Assembly (NCBI GenBank): GCA_047636495.1
Contig: JBLILH010000007.1
Coordinates: forward strand, 1 to 64,000
Length of the DNA stretch: 64,000 bases
DNA from: Endobugula sp047636495
GTDB lineage: Bacteria > Pseudomonadota > Gammaproteobacteria > Pseudomonadales > Cellvibrionaceae
Direction of reading: 5' to 3'
Shown: piece by piece, positions 34,441 to 43,012 of the stretch
Layout of the letters: each line of letters starts with the position of its first letter
Position numbering within the stretch: the first letter of the stretch is position 1
Position numbers and translations under genes: made by a program
Notes under the pieces: model-generated
What the model saw: only the letters and a program-made list of their open reading frames with translations
Databases searched by the model: none
Told to the model about the DNA's origin: nothing

Positions 34441-35364
34441 ATGACACTCACCGAATTAAAATATATTGTTACCTTGGCTCAAGATCAACACTTTGGTAGA
34501 GCAGCCGAACGTTGTAATGTATCACAACCCACATTAAGCGTGGCGGTTAAAAAATTAGAAGAAGAGCTTGGAATAGCTCTCTTTGAGCGCTCCAAAACTC
34601 GAGTACAACCCACCCCTATGGGAGAGCAAGTCGTTGTGCAAGCACAGACTGTTCTTGAGCAAGCGTCTAAAATTAAGGACATCGCCGCGTCAGGTAAAGA
34701 CCAACTTGGCAGTCCCCTCAAGGTAGGTGCTATTTTTACCATTGGGCCTTATTTATTTCCCCAGTTTATTCCGCAGTTACAATCTATCGCACCTAAAATG
34801 CCGCTATTCGTTGAGGAAGGGTTTACCGCTACGCTGCGCCAACAGTTACGCAATGGTGACCTAGATGTAATCATTGTAGCGCTGCCCTTTACTGAAGCCG
34901 ATGTAGTCACTCAGGCGTTGTATGAAGAGCCATTCGTCGCATTACTGCCTGCATATCACCCCTTAGCCAAGACTGATACTTTATCGGCCGATGATTTTGC
35001 TAACGAGAATGTGCTGCTGCTGGGTGAAGGTCACTGTTTTAGAGATCAAATACTTCAAGCAATACCCAGTATTAAGACCCATGCGGCAGATGATAGTGGC
35101 AATATTCGTACTGCGACGGCGGGTAGTTCACTAGAAACGATGCGTCATATGGTGGCGTCGGGAATTGGGATTACTGTTTTGCCAAAGTCGGCTGCTGAGA
35201 GTAATTATGCACCGGATACTTTGGTTATTCGCCCAATCGCAGAGGTTAATGCCAAGCGAACCGTGGGGTTGGCGTGGCGCGCTAGCTTTCCACGCCATAA
35301 AGCAGTGGATGTGTTGCGCGCAGCAATTTTACAAGGTCAAAAGGCCAGTAATGTCGGCCTTTAA
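34441..35364 (+). CDS. oxyR: OxyR-type hydrogen-peroxide regulator, with Ile at position 208
   Basis: A 307-residue LysR-type protein whose sequence follows OxyR closely: MTLTELKYIVTLAQDQHFGR with the winged helix to residue 65, then GAIFTIGPYLFPQFIPQL and the redox region LLLGEGHCFRDQ. Counting from the ATG, Cys falls at 199, the peroxide-reactive position in E. coli OxyR. Position 208 is Ile (codon ATA at 35062-35064), where OxyR normally has the second Cys. The only other Cys is residue 25, in the DNA-binding domain. The gene is otherwise intact and sits next to recG as in Pseudomonas. Confidence 0.9.
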   Translation: MTLTELKYIVTLAQDQHFGRAAERCNVSQPTLSVAVKKLEEELGIALFERSKTRVQPTPMGEQVVVQAQTVLEQASKIKDIAASGKDQLGSPLKVGAIFTIGPYLFPQFIPQLQSIAPKMPLFVEEGFTATLRQQLRNGDLDVIIVALPFTEADVVTQALYEEPFVALLPAYHPLAKTDTLSADDFANENVLLLGEGHCFRDQILQAIPSIKTHAADDSGNIRTATAGSSLETMRHMVASGIGITVLPKSAAESNYAPDTLVIRPIAEVNAKRTVGLAWRASFPRHKAVDVLRAAILQGQKASNVGL

Positions 35365-35385
35365 TTAAGTAGTGACGATCACTTT

Positions 35386-37581
35386 ATGACTCCTTCAAAA
35401 TCGACAGCGACACTGATAAGAAATACGGCGCTATCGCCCGTTACTGTCTTAAAGGGCGTAGGCGTTCAGCTCGCCAAAAAATTGGAAAAACTCGGTATTG
35501 TTACCTTACAGGATTTACTGTTTCATTTACCCCGTCAATACGCCGACCGAACGCGTATTACTCTTATCGAGCATTTACAACCTAATCAAAGCGTCGTAAT
35601 TGAAGCAGCGGTCATTGGAACGAGTGTGGTATTTGGCAAGCGCCGCAGCTTACTGTGCCGAGTAAAGGATCACACGGGAACGATCAGCTTACGCTTCTAC
35701 CATTTCTCTAATGCACAGCGTAATACGATGACACATGGTGCGCGCATCCGCTGCTATGGTGAAACACGACGCGGGGCATCAGGCTTAGAACTATATCACC
35801 CTGAATACCAGTTGTTGTCATCCGCAAGCAGCGATAGTGCTCTGGAAAAGACTCTCACACCCATTTACCCTATTACCGAAGGTATTACTCAGCACCGGCT
35901 ACGCTCAATCATAAAGCAAGCGCTTACTTTCTCCAAGGACCCTGATTTTGTTAGTTATCTTGCTCTTATCCCTGATGAGTTTCTGACCGACGTGGCACTC
36001 ATTAAAGCGCACAACAATACTACATCCAGCAGCTTATTGGAGCCCTTGACTTATTTACACGCACCCCCTAGAGATGCTGATCTTACTGAATTGCTGGAAG
36101 GTCAGCACCCTTATCAACAAGCGCTTATTATGGAAGAGCTGACGGCTTATCAATTAAATCTACTGCAACTACGCGCGCTACGCCAACAACAAGAGGCGGT
36201 AGCATTACCCGCCAATAAAGCCTTAGAAAAAAAGTTTATTGCGTCCCTTAGCTTTTCATTAACAGGAGCTCAGCAACGGGTTATTGACGATATTGGTAAC
36301 GATGTTCGACGCTCAGTACCCATGATGCGACTACTCCAAGGCGATGTAGGTTCCGGAAAAACGGTTGTTGCCGCGATGGCCGCATTGCGCGCCGTAGCCA
36401 ATCAACACCAAGTCGTTATTATGGCGCCCACTGAAATATTAGCAGGACAACATCGCTACAACTTTGAACAATGGTTTGCACCGTTAGGTATTCGTGTTGG
36501 CTCGCTAACCGGTAAACAAAAAGTCAAAGAGAGGAGGGCAGAGTTGGCCCTGCTATCCAGCGGCGAGACTCAAGTGGTGATAGGCACCCATGCTTTATTT
36601 CAGGAGAGCGTTGTATTCCATCGTCTTAGCTTAGTTATTATTGACGAGCAGCACCGCTTTGGTGTCCATCAACGTTTATGCTTACGCGACAAAGGTTTCA
36701 AAGCCGAAAGCCCTAATGATACAAAGAGTAGTGCAAATGATGGGGTGAGAGATGTAAAAACCCCTCATCAGCTTATCATGACGGCAACGCCTATACCTCG
36801 TACATTAGCTATGAGCGCCTACGCTGATTTAGATTACTCGGTGATTGATGAGTTACCTAAAGGCCGCATTCCTGTTGAAACAGTGATAATTAGTCAGCAA
36901 AAACGCCCCGATATTATCCAACGTATCAACCATGCCTGCCAACAAGGCCGACAAGCTTACTGGGTGTGTACCTTAATTGAAAACTCCGAGAGTCTAGAAG
37001 CACAAGCTGCGGAAGAGGCCGCAACCCTGCTCGCTAGCGCATTACCAAGTCTGAGTATTGGCCTGGTGCATGGGCGCTTAAAGTCTGCTGAAAAAGAGCA
37101 CGTGATGTCCCTATTCAAAGCCGGAGATATTGATTTATTGGTGGCGACTACGGTAATTGAGGTAGGCGTTGATGTACCTAATGCTAGCCTGATGATTATT
37201 GAAAATCCAGAACGTTTAGGCTTGGCACAGCTACACCAACTGCGTGGGCGCGTGGGGCGTGGCAGTGTTGCTAGCCATTGCGTATTGTTGTATGGAGAAA
37301 AAGTATCGCTACATGGGAAAGAGCGCCTTCAAGCTATGCGGAGCACCACTGACGGCTTTAAGATTGCTGAAATTGACCTTAAATTACGTGGGCCTGGAGA
37401 AGTGTTGGGCACGCGACAAACTGGCGATATCGGCTTTACTCTCGCTGATTTACGTCGTGATTTATACCTTATGCCGCAAGTGAACGCTTATGCACACGCT
37501 ATTATTAACCAATATCCCGAGTATGGCGGTGCCTTAAGTGCACGATGGCTAGGCAAAAATATCCAATATGCTCACGCTTAA
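35386..37581 (+). CDS. recG: ATP-dependent DNA helicase RecG
   Basis: 731 residues, somewhat longer than the usual 690. The wedge domain spans about residues 40-170 (VLKGVGVQLAKKLEKLGI at the N-terminus). The helicase part has the Walker A LLQGDVGSGKTVVAA near 320, DEQHRFGVHQR, MTATPIPRTLAM, and motif VI region QLRGRVGRG. RecG remodels stalled forks and Holliday junctions. A stretch of about 15 residues (SPNDTKSSANDGVRDVK) after RFGVHQRL seems to be an insertion and explains part of the extra length. It follows oxyR after about 20 bases. Confidence 0.95.
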   Translation: MTPSKSTATLIRNTALSPVTVLKGVGVQLAKKLEKLGIVTLQDLLFHLPRQYADRTRITLIEHLQPNQSVVIEAAVIGTSVVFGKRRSLLCRVKDHTGTISLRFYHFSNAQRNTMTHGARIRCYGETRRGASGLELYHPEYQLLSSASSDSALEKTLTPIYPITEGITQHRLRSIIKQALTFSKDPDFVSYLALIPDEFLTDVALIKAHNNTTSSSLLEPLTYLHAPPRDADLTELLEGQHPYQQALIMEELTAYQLNLLQLRALRQQQEAVALPANKALEKKFIASLSFSLTGAQQRVIDDIGNDVRRSVPMMRLLQGDVGSGKTVVAAMAALRAVANQHQVVIMAPTEILAGQHRYNFEQWFAPLGIRVGSLTGKQKVKERRAELALLSSGETQVVIGTHALFQESVVFHRLSLVIIDEQHRFGVHQRLCLRDKGFKAESPNDTKSSANDGVRDVKTPHQLIMTATPIPRTLAMSAYADLDYSVIDELPKGRIPVETVIISQQKRPDIIQRINHACQQGRQAYWVCTLIENSESLEAQAAEEAATLLASALPSLSIGLVHGRLKSAEKEHVMSLFKAGDIDLLVATTVIEVGVDVPNASLMIIENPERLGLAQLHQLRGRVGRGSVASHCVLLYGEKVSLHGKERLQAMRSTTDGFKIAEIDLKLRGPGEVLGTRQTGDIGFTLADLRRDLYLMPQVNAYAHAIINQYPEYGGALSARWLGKNIQYAHA

Positions 37582-37663
37582 TGAAATACTGCGTCTAGAC
37601 TAGCAGCGTTCTGATCTTCAACTACACTTAAAAGAAGATTACATTTACTGTTGAGGAATTATC

Positions 37664-39079
37664 GTGGCCGTCCCCGTTAGCATCGAACAACACCTTAAGA
37701 AGCATAATATTTCTTATTCCCTAGCCACAATATTGGATACACCCTTATCTGAAGTTAACAGTAGTGTTCAGTCCATTACTCAGCGGCAGCACGTTCAAAG
37801 TGCCAATGCACATTTATTACAGAATACTCATGGCGAAAAGCTACTGGCTATCACACCGAAGCAAACCATTTTAAATTTAGATGCCGTTAAAGAAACTTTT
37901 GGCGAACCTTACAAGCCTATTGTTGGTAAGTCACTAAGCACATTTATTCATAGTCTTGGTCTTGACGCTATGGTGGCAATGCCTAAGCTAGGCAACTTAC
38001 CTACTATTGTTGACTCTAATTTATTAAAAACCGACATGTTATTGCTTAGCGTGGGGGTCAATAATGAATATATTCAAGTCGACGGGGAGTCGTTCAAAAA
38101 ACTACTCGAATCCACTATTGTTGACGATATATCGACGCCTTTGAGCACGTTAAATCAAGCAATATCGACACATCTTGACGAAAAAAATATTAGTGCTAGT
38201 GTTGAGAAATTCACCGAGCTGCGTATCAAGCAACGATTAACTGATACATTAGAATTGCCGCCTCTTCCGGCCACTGCAGCAGCTATTATTAAATTACGTG
38301 TTGACACCAATGCGGATGTGAATGATCTGTGTGAAGTCATTGAGTTAGATCCTGTTTTGGCAGCGCAAGTAGTCAGTTGGGCCTCATCCCCCTACTATTC
38401 GGCACCAGGCACCATAAAATCTATTCACGATGCTATTGTGCGCGTTCTCGGATTCGATATGGTGCTAAGTTTGTCGCTTGGGTTAGCATTAGGTTCAACA
38501 TTAAAACTGCCGAATCGTCGTCCAGAAGGCTGCGTTTCTTATTGGCAACAAGCCGTTTATGTGTCTACTTGTACCGAAGCCATTATTAGCTGCATGCCGC
38601 GCGAACATCGCCCTAGTTATGGCTGCTCATATCTATCAGGGCTATTGCACAACTTTGGTTATCTGGTTATTGCTGAAGTATTTGATAATAAATTTGACGC
38701 TATTTGTAATGAAGTTGATGCAAATACGCATGCCGCGCCTCAATCGATTGAAAAGCACATTATTGGTGTCACCCGTGATCAATTAGCTGGCTGGCTAATG
38801 GAGTCATGGGATATGCCAGAAGAAGTCTGTGCCGCCATAAGACATCAGAGTGACCAGGAGTATGCGGGAGAACACGCCGAATATTCACGATTAATTTATT
38901 TAACACGTAAACTCCTTAATGAAAAAGGTGTACGCACGGGTGTTTCTAATGCACCCATTCCAGAGAAACTATTTAAAAATTTTAATTTAGATAGACAAGA
39001 AGTCTCGGCAGCTATCGATGTTATGCTGGAGTCCACAGAAATGCTAGAAGCCATGACCCTGCAAATGAGTCATCGTTAG
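37664..39079 (+). CDS. YbaK-like domain fused to an HDOD domain
   Basis: 471 residues. Residues 1-160 resemble the YbaK/EbsC aminoacyl-tRNA deacylase fold (IEQHLKKHNISYSL at the start, then LLAITPKQTILNLDAV). Residues about 195-400 form an HDOD domain: LPPLPATAAAIIKLR, DPVLAAQVVSWASSPYYS and LLHNFGYLVIAEVF. HDOD proteins act in signalling, often near cyclic-di-GMP systems. The same fusion is known in other gammaproteobacteria, with unproven function. A TGAGGAAT sequence precedes the GTG start. Confidence 0.8.
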   Translation: MAVPVSIEQHLKKHNISYSLATILDTPLSEVNSSVQSITQRQHVQSANAHLLQNTHGEKLLAITPKQTILNLDAVKETFGEPYKPIVGKSLSTFIHSLGLDAMVAMPKLGNLPTIVDSNLLKTDMLLLSVGVNNEYIQVDGESFKKLLESTIVDDISTPLSTLNQAISTHLDEKNISASVEKFTELRIKQRLTDTLELPPLPATAAAIIKLRVDTNADVNDLCEVIELDPVLAAQVVSWASSPYYSAPGTIKSIHDAIVRVLGFDMVLSLSLGLALGSTLKLPNRRPEGCVSYWQQAVYVSTCTEAIISCMPREHRPSYGCSYLSGLLHNFGYLVIAEVFDNKFDAICNEVDANTHAAPQSIEKHIIGVTRDQLAGWLMESWDMPEEVCAAIRHQSDQEYAGEHAEYSRLIYLTRKLLNEKGVRTGVSNAPIPEKLFKNFNLDRQEVSAAIDVMLESTEMLEAMTLQMSHR

Positions 39080-39357
39080 CCTATATTTCCCATGAGTAGT
39101 GTGAGACGGTAAGTATTTACCTGCAATGTCGGCCAATCATTATAATGTGTCACGTGGTTGCTACAGACAACGATCTTGTTTCTTTATTACTCACATCCGC
39201 TACAATGGCAAAATCCGTTACGTTTTCTTCAATAGGATTCGCTATATTGTCTTCGTTCACTCTTAATAGCCATTATCCCCATAATCAATCAGCCGGCAGT
39301 ACAGATGGTATAGATAGAAACCAACTGCTCGCTATTAACCAAGAACCCATTTCTAGA

Positions 39358-39903
39358 ATGCCTGTTTCGAAAGAACCTCGCTGGAAAACCGTTTCTCAGC
39401 AGCGGCATGGTATCGATTCTCATTATTTACATTGGCTGACAGACGAGGGCTCACTGACTAAAAAGTTAGTCCAAAAAGCCAACGGAGATTTTCGCGTATC
39501 GGTACTCTGTCAATCTATTCGCCCTGTCCTCCCGTCTGAACAGCACGTGTTACTTATTCCTCACCGGCAGTGGGCAATGATTCGAGAGGTTGTGCTTTAT
39601 GGCAAAAATGTACCATGGGTGTATGCTCGTACGGCGATACCCCTGAGTACACTGAAAGGTTCTTTAAGGCGATTACATTACCTAGGTAATCAGCCGTTGG
39701 GGGAACAGTTATTTGCAGATCCATCTATGCAGCGGGGAAAACTGCAAATTGCACAATTCCTACCTTCGCACATACCCTTAGTGGCCCAGGAAATAACAAA
39801 AAAATTTCAACAATCAACGTGGGGACGTAGATCAGTTTTTTGCTTGTCTTCACAGCCCATGCTGGTGAGCGAAGTGTTTCTTCCTTCGCTCATTTATTCT
39901 TAG
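39358..39903 (+). CDS. ubiC: Chorismate-pyruvate lyase (UbiC)
   Basis: About 181 residues from the ATG at 39358, the length of known UbiC; the frame is open to an ATG at 39145 with no recognised domain in the extra 71 residues. Features: WLTDEGSLTKKL, MIREVVLYGKNVPWVYARTA, IPLSTLKGSLRRLHYLG and PLGEQLF, with the Arg and Glu of the chorismate site. It makes 4-hydroxybenzoate for ubiquinone. ubiA, the usual next gene, is not here. No strong ribosome site precedes 39358, so the start is uncertain. Confidence 0.8.
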   Translation: MPVSKEPRWKTVSQQRHGIDSHYLHWLTDEGSLTKKLVQKANGDFRVSVLCQSIRPVLPSEQHVLLIPHRQWAMIREVVLYGKNVPWVYARTAIPLSTLKGSLRRLHYLGNQPLGEQLFADPSMQRGKLQIAQFLPSHIPLVAQEITKKFQQSTWGRRSVFCLSSQPMLVSEVFLPSLIYS

Positions 39904-39924
39904 TATAAAAGAGCCACTATCATA

Positions 39925-40269
39925 ATGAAATTATCAACCCGAGCTACATTATTGTCATTATTTATGTTTCCTGGTAGCGGTCATATTTTTCTAAAAAAAT
40001 ATTTTTTTGGAATTTTATATATTAGTGTCGCAACAGGAGCATCTTTAGTATTATTTATTACTATAATGAAACGAGCTAACATTATTGCTGATCAAATTGT
40101 AGCTCAAAAAATGCCTTTTAGCGTTACTAAAATTATTGAACTTGTTACCGCGGAACCATCAATCGATGAAGTAAAATTACTTAATATAGCTATCAATATA
40201 TTTTTAATTACGTGGTTAGTGAGTACAGTTGACGCCTATTTAGCAGGTAAAAAGTTAGACAGACTGTGA
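39925..40269 (+). CDS. Small membrane protein, 114 aa
   Basis: Two to three hydrophobic segments (near residues 7-25, 30-48 and 88-105) with a polar stretch between. The N-terminal LLSLFMFPGSGHIFLKK resembles small inner-membrane proteins with a FPGxGHxxLK start found in gammaproteobacteria; function unknown. It starts 21 bases after ubiC and may be cotranscribed with it. Confidence 0.6.
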   Translation: MKLSTRATLLSLFMFPGSGHIFLKKYFFGILYISVATGASLVLFITIMKRANIIADQIVAQKMPFSVTKIIELVTAEPSIDEVKLLNIAINIFLITWLVSTVDAYLAGKKLDRL

Positions 40270-40301
40270 GCCTAATAAAACAGTAGAGCAGAGAAAGAAT
40301 G

Positions 40302-40712
40302 TTAGAATTGCAGCGTCATATAAACTAAGCTTGGTTTTTCTGAACTGGCAAGAAAATAATAGGATTCTGTTGTCGATAAACGGGCATATTCTACTTCATA
40401 CGTTAACACTACATATCTAATAAGACCTTCGCTAATTTGATTTCGGCGAATAACTTTTGTTGATCTATGGTTAGCTTTTTTAAAACGTCCAGCACTTCCT
40501 ACAACCGCTTTCAAAGTGGCGGCAATATCGTCAAATGGCACTAATTTAAAGGAATCTTTATCATAATTGCTAAATTCTTCATAAAACGAACCTTTTTTTC
40601 TTGCTTCATAAATTTTTTCCATAACACCATAAGCAAGATTTTTATCAAGCTTTATACCACATGCAACTAGTGTCACAACGATTAAAGCAAATATAAAGTT
40701 AACCTTTTTCAT
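40302..40712 (-). CDS. Putative lipoprotein downstream of the GGDEF-EAL gene
   Basis: 136 residues from the ATG at 40712. MKKVNFIFALIVVTLVACG is a lipoprotein signal with the lipobox LVAC, so Cys17 or so should carry lipid. The mature part is a small alpha/beta-looking protein with no family that I recognise. It overlaps the end of the upstream GGDEF-EAL gene by 14 bases, so the two are translationally coupled and probably work together, perhaps as an envelope sensor input. Confidence 0.65.
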   Translation of the reverse strand: MKKVNFIFALIVVTLVACGIKLDKNLAYGVMEKIYEARKKGSFYEEFSNYDKDSFKLVPFDDIAATLKAVVGSAGRFKKANHRSTKVIRRNQISEGLIRYVVLTYEVEYARLSTTESYYFLASSEKPSLVYMTLQF

Positions 40713-42789
40713 TATTTTTATCCCTAATAAGGTCACACTCTTCGTCTAATTTTATTAATACATTTTTTTCATTAAGTTCTTTTTTCTTCCATTCGTCTAA
40801 AAAATTTTTCATCTCCGAAACAGGTAGTGGCTTAGAAAAATAATATCCCTGGACATATTCGCAACCAATTTTTCTCAACAGATCAACCTGGCCTTCTTCT
40901 TCAACACCTTCGGCTAAAACAGTAAGCCCTAAGCTATCGCCCAACATCATAATGCTTTTTACAAAGGCAATATCAAATTCTGTTTCTAAAATTTCATTAA
41001 TAAACATCCTATCTATTTTTATTTTAGACAACATATGACTAAATTTTTTGATGTAGCCAAGTGAAGAATATCCCATTCCGAAATCGTCGATACTAAAACT
41101 AATTCCTTTTTCACGGATTTTTTTGATGCCATCCAAGACGATGGGATCATCATTAAGAACCAGTCGCTCTGTCACTTCTAGCTCTATCCAGTCTACTCTT
41201 TTTTGCTGAAAAATATTGCTTTCTGACAACCAAGACGAAAAGCAATTGTGATAAAAATTAGTAGGGCTAAAGTTAATCGATAGTATGAAGGGTTTTTCAA
41301 ATTTTTCCCGCCATTCTGCAACTTGCTTAATCGATGTCTCGAAAACCCATCGATCTATATCGAAAACAACACCCATTTTTTCTGCTATGGCAATAAATAT
41401 ATCAGGCCTTACCCAGCCAATTTCTTCGTCTTTCCAACGAATTAGCGCTTCGAAACCTATCACTTTATTTTTCTGAATATCAACTAAAGGTTGGTAATTA
41501 ACATGGAACAGTTTGTGTTCAATAGCATTAAGCAGCTTACTTTTTATCTTGTTTTCTAACTCCTGCTCTTTTCTTGTTGACTCGTCAAAACAAAAAAACG
41601 TATTTTTTCCCACAAGTTTCGCTTTACAAAGTGCATTATCAGCATAGCTTAAGATGGTTCTTGGCTCGCTAGAAAATTGATCTGGGTGGATTGATACGCC
41701 AATACTACAGCCCAATTTCACATGAACTCCCTGTGTACTTATTTTTTCATTGAATCCGTCGATAATCGCTTCACAAACATTAATATACGATTGGTCGCTT
41801 TCAAGATAACAGCAAATAACGAATTCATCTCCACCTAATCGAGCGATGAAAGCACCTAGATCATTCGCTGTTTTTTGCAATCGCATTGCACATTCAGTAA
41901 GCACCTTGTCGCCGACATTATGACCCATGCTATCGTTAACCTGCTTAAATCCGTCTAGATCAATAAAAAAAGTCGCTAGGCGACCTTTTGCTAACTCATA
42001 TTTATCTAGTTGTTGACCAAGGTAATTATACAAATGTCGTCGATTTGGCAATCCTGTTAGCAAGTCAAAATTTGCCTGATAAGCGATCTGTTCTTCGTAA
42101 TCTTTTTTTGCATGAAGTAGCTCGACAGCTGATTTTCTTCCATCATTCAATACGTTGACCAAATCACTGATTTCATCATTTTTAGGTTTTCGCTGCAGTG
42201 ATAGTGGAAAAAATTCTATAGCGGAATATAGAGCAAAGTTTTTTGCTGAATGGCTAATAAATGTGATGTGGCGAATAATTACTCGGTTCACTATTACATA
42301 AAAGACTAATGTCATTAGCCCTATCGTAAATGAAACAATAAGGATAGTAGGAATATATTTATTATATGTGTTGGTCTTAAATTCTTTCAAATCATAACCC
42401 ACACTTAAGACCCCTAATTTTAGGTTTTGAAAATAAATATCGCGTGAAAAATTGTGTAGCGAAAACTGGCTACCTGCATAAAATCTTCTTTCTTTTTCAT
42501 CCACTATCACAGCGTTTTTAATATATGGCAACTCGACTAAACTTTGTAAGGTCACCTGAATACTATTATCATTTATATTCCAAAGATATGAACCTACTTG
42601 CTTCTCTATCGTATCCACTATTTCTGATGTTTTTCGAACAAGCTCTTTTTCGGCTTGATGCGACTCTACATAGACCAACAACATCACACTGATAGCGGCA
42701 AAAAAAAACATAATACTGACGACATACAATGATAAGCGCAGGCCTATGCAACTACGCACTGTTTTTTTCATGGGTGAAGAATAAGTCAT
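40699..42789 (-). CDS. Membrane-bound GGDEF-EAL cyclic-di-GMP enzyme
   Basis: 696 residues. Membrane segments at about 18-40 and 146-168 frame a periplasmic sensor of about 100 residues (LWNINDNSIQVTLQ, AVIVDEKERRFYAG). A linker follows, then a diguanylate cyclase domain with an intact GGDEF at 319-323. No RxxD inhibitory site is seen in front of it. The phosphodiesterase domain has EAL at 447-449, SINFSPTNF, DDFGMGYSSL and AEGVEEEGQ, all present. Either activity could dominate. It forms an operon with the overlapping lipoprotein gene. A start at the Met7 codon (42771) is possible. Confidence 0.88.
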   Translation of the reverse strand: MTYSSPMKKTVRSCIGLRLSLYVVSIMFFFAAISVMLLVYVESHQAEKELVRKTSEIVDTIEKQVGSYLWNINDNSIQVTLQSLVELPYIKNAVIVDEKERRFYAGSQFSLHNFSRDIYFQNLKLGVLSVGYDLKEFKTNTYNKYIPTILIVSFTIGLMTLVFYVIVNRVIIRHITFISHSAKNFALYSAIEFFPLSLQRKPKNDEISDLVNVLNDGRKSAVELLHAKKDYEEQIAYQANFDLLTGLPNRRHLYNYLGQQLDKYELAKGRLATFFIDLDGFKQVNDSMGHNVGDKVLTECAMRLQKTANDLGAFIARLGGDEFVICCYLESDQSYINVCEAIIDGFNEKISTQGVHVKLGCSIGVSIHPDQFSSEPRTILSYADNALCKAKLVGKNTFFCFDESTRKEQELENKIKSKLLNAIEHKLFHVNYQPLVDIQKNKVIGFEALIRWKDEEIGWVRPDIFIAIAEKMGVVFDIDRWVFETSIKQVAEWREKFEKPFILSINFSPTNFYHNCFSSWLSESNIFQQKRVDWIELEVTERLVLNDDPIVLDGIKKIREKGISFSIDDFGMGYSSLGYIKKFSHMLSKIKIDRMFINEILETEFDIAFVKSIMMLGDSLGLTVLAEGVEEEGQVDLLRKIGCEYVQGYYFSKPLPVSEMKNFLDEWKKKELNEKNVLIKLDEECDLIRDKNNEKG

Positions 42790-43012
42790 CAGAGGCCTGT
42801 TAGCTGATCACTATTTGTATCGCTTTAAAAGCTTTGATTAACAAATAATAGATAAGTGAGGTTTTGTCTTTGCACACAGCAAAAACCACATAAAGAACTG
42901 AAGATTATTTTATGGCGTGCGGCCAAGTAACAAATGCGACAGCTTTATATAAACTATAGCTGATAAGTGGTGCTTATCAAGCACCGTGAAAGAGAAGTAA
43001 TGATGAAATAAC

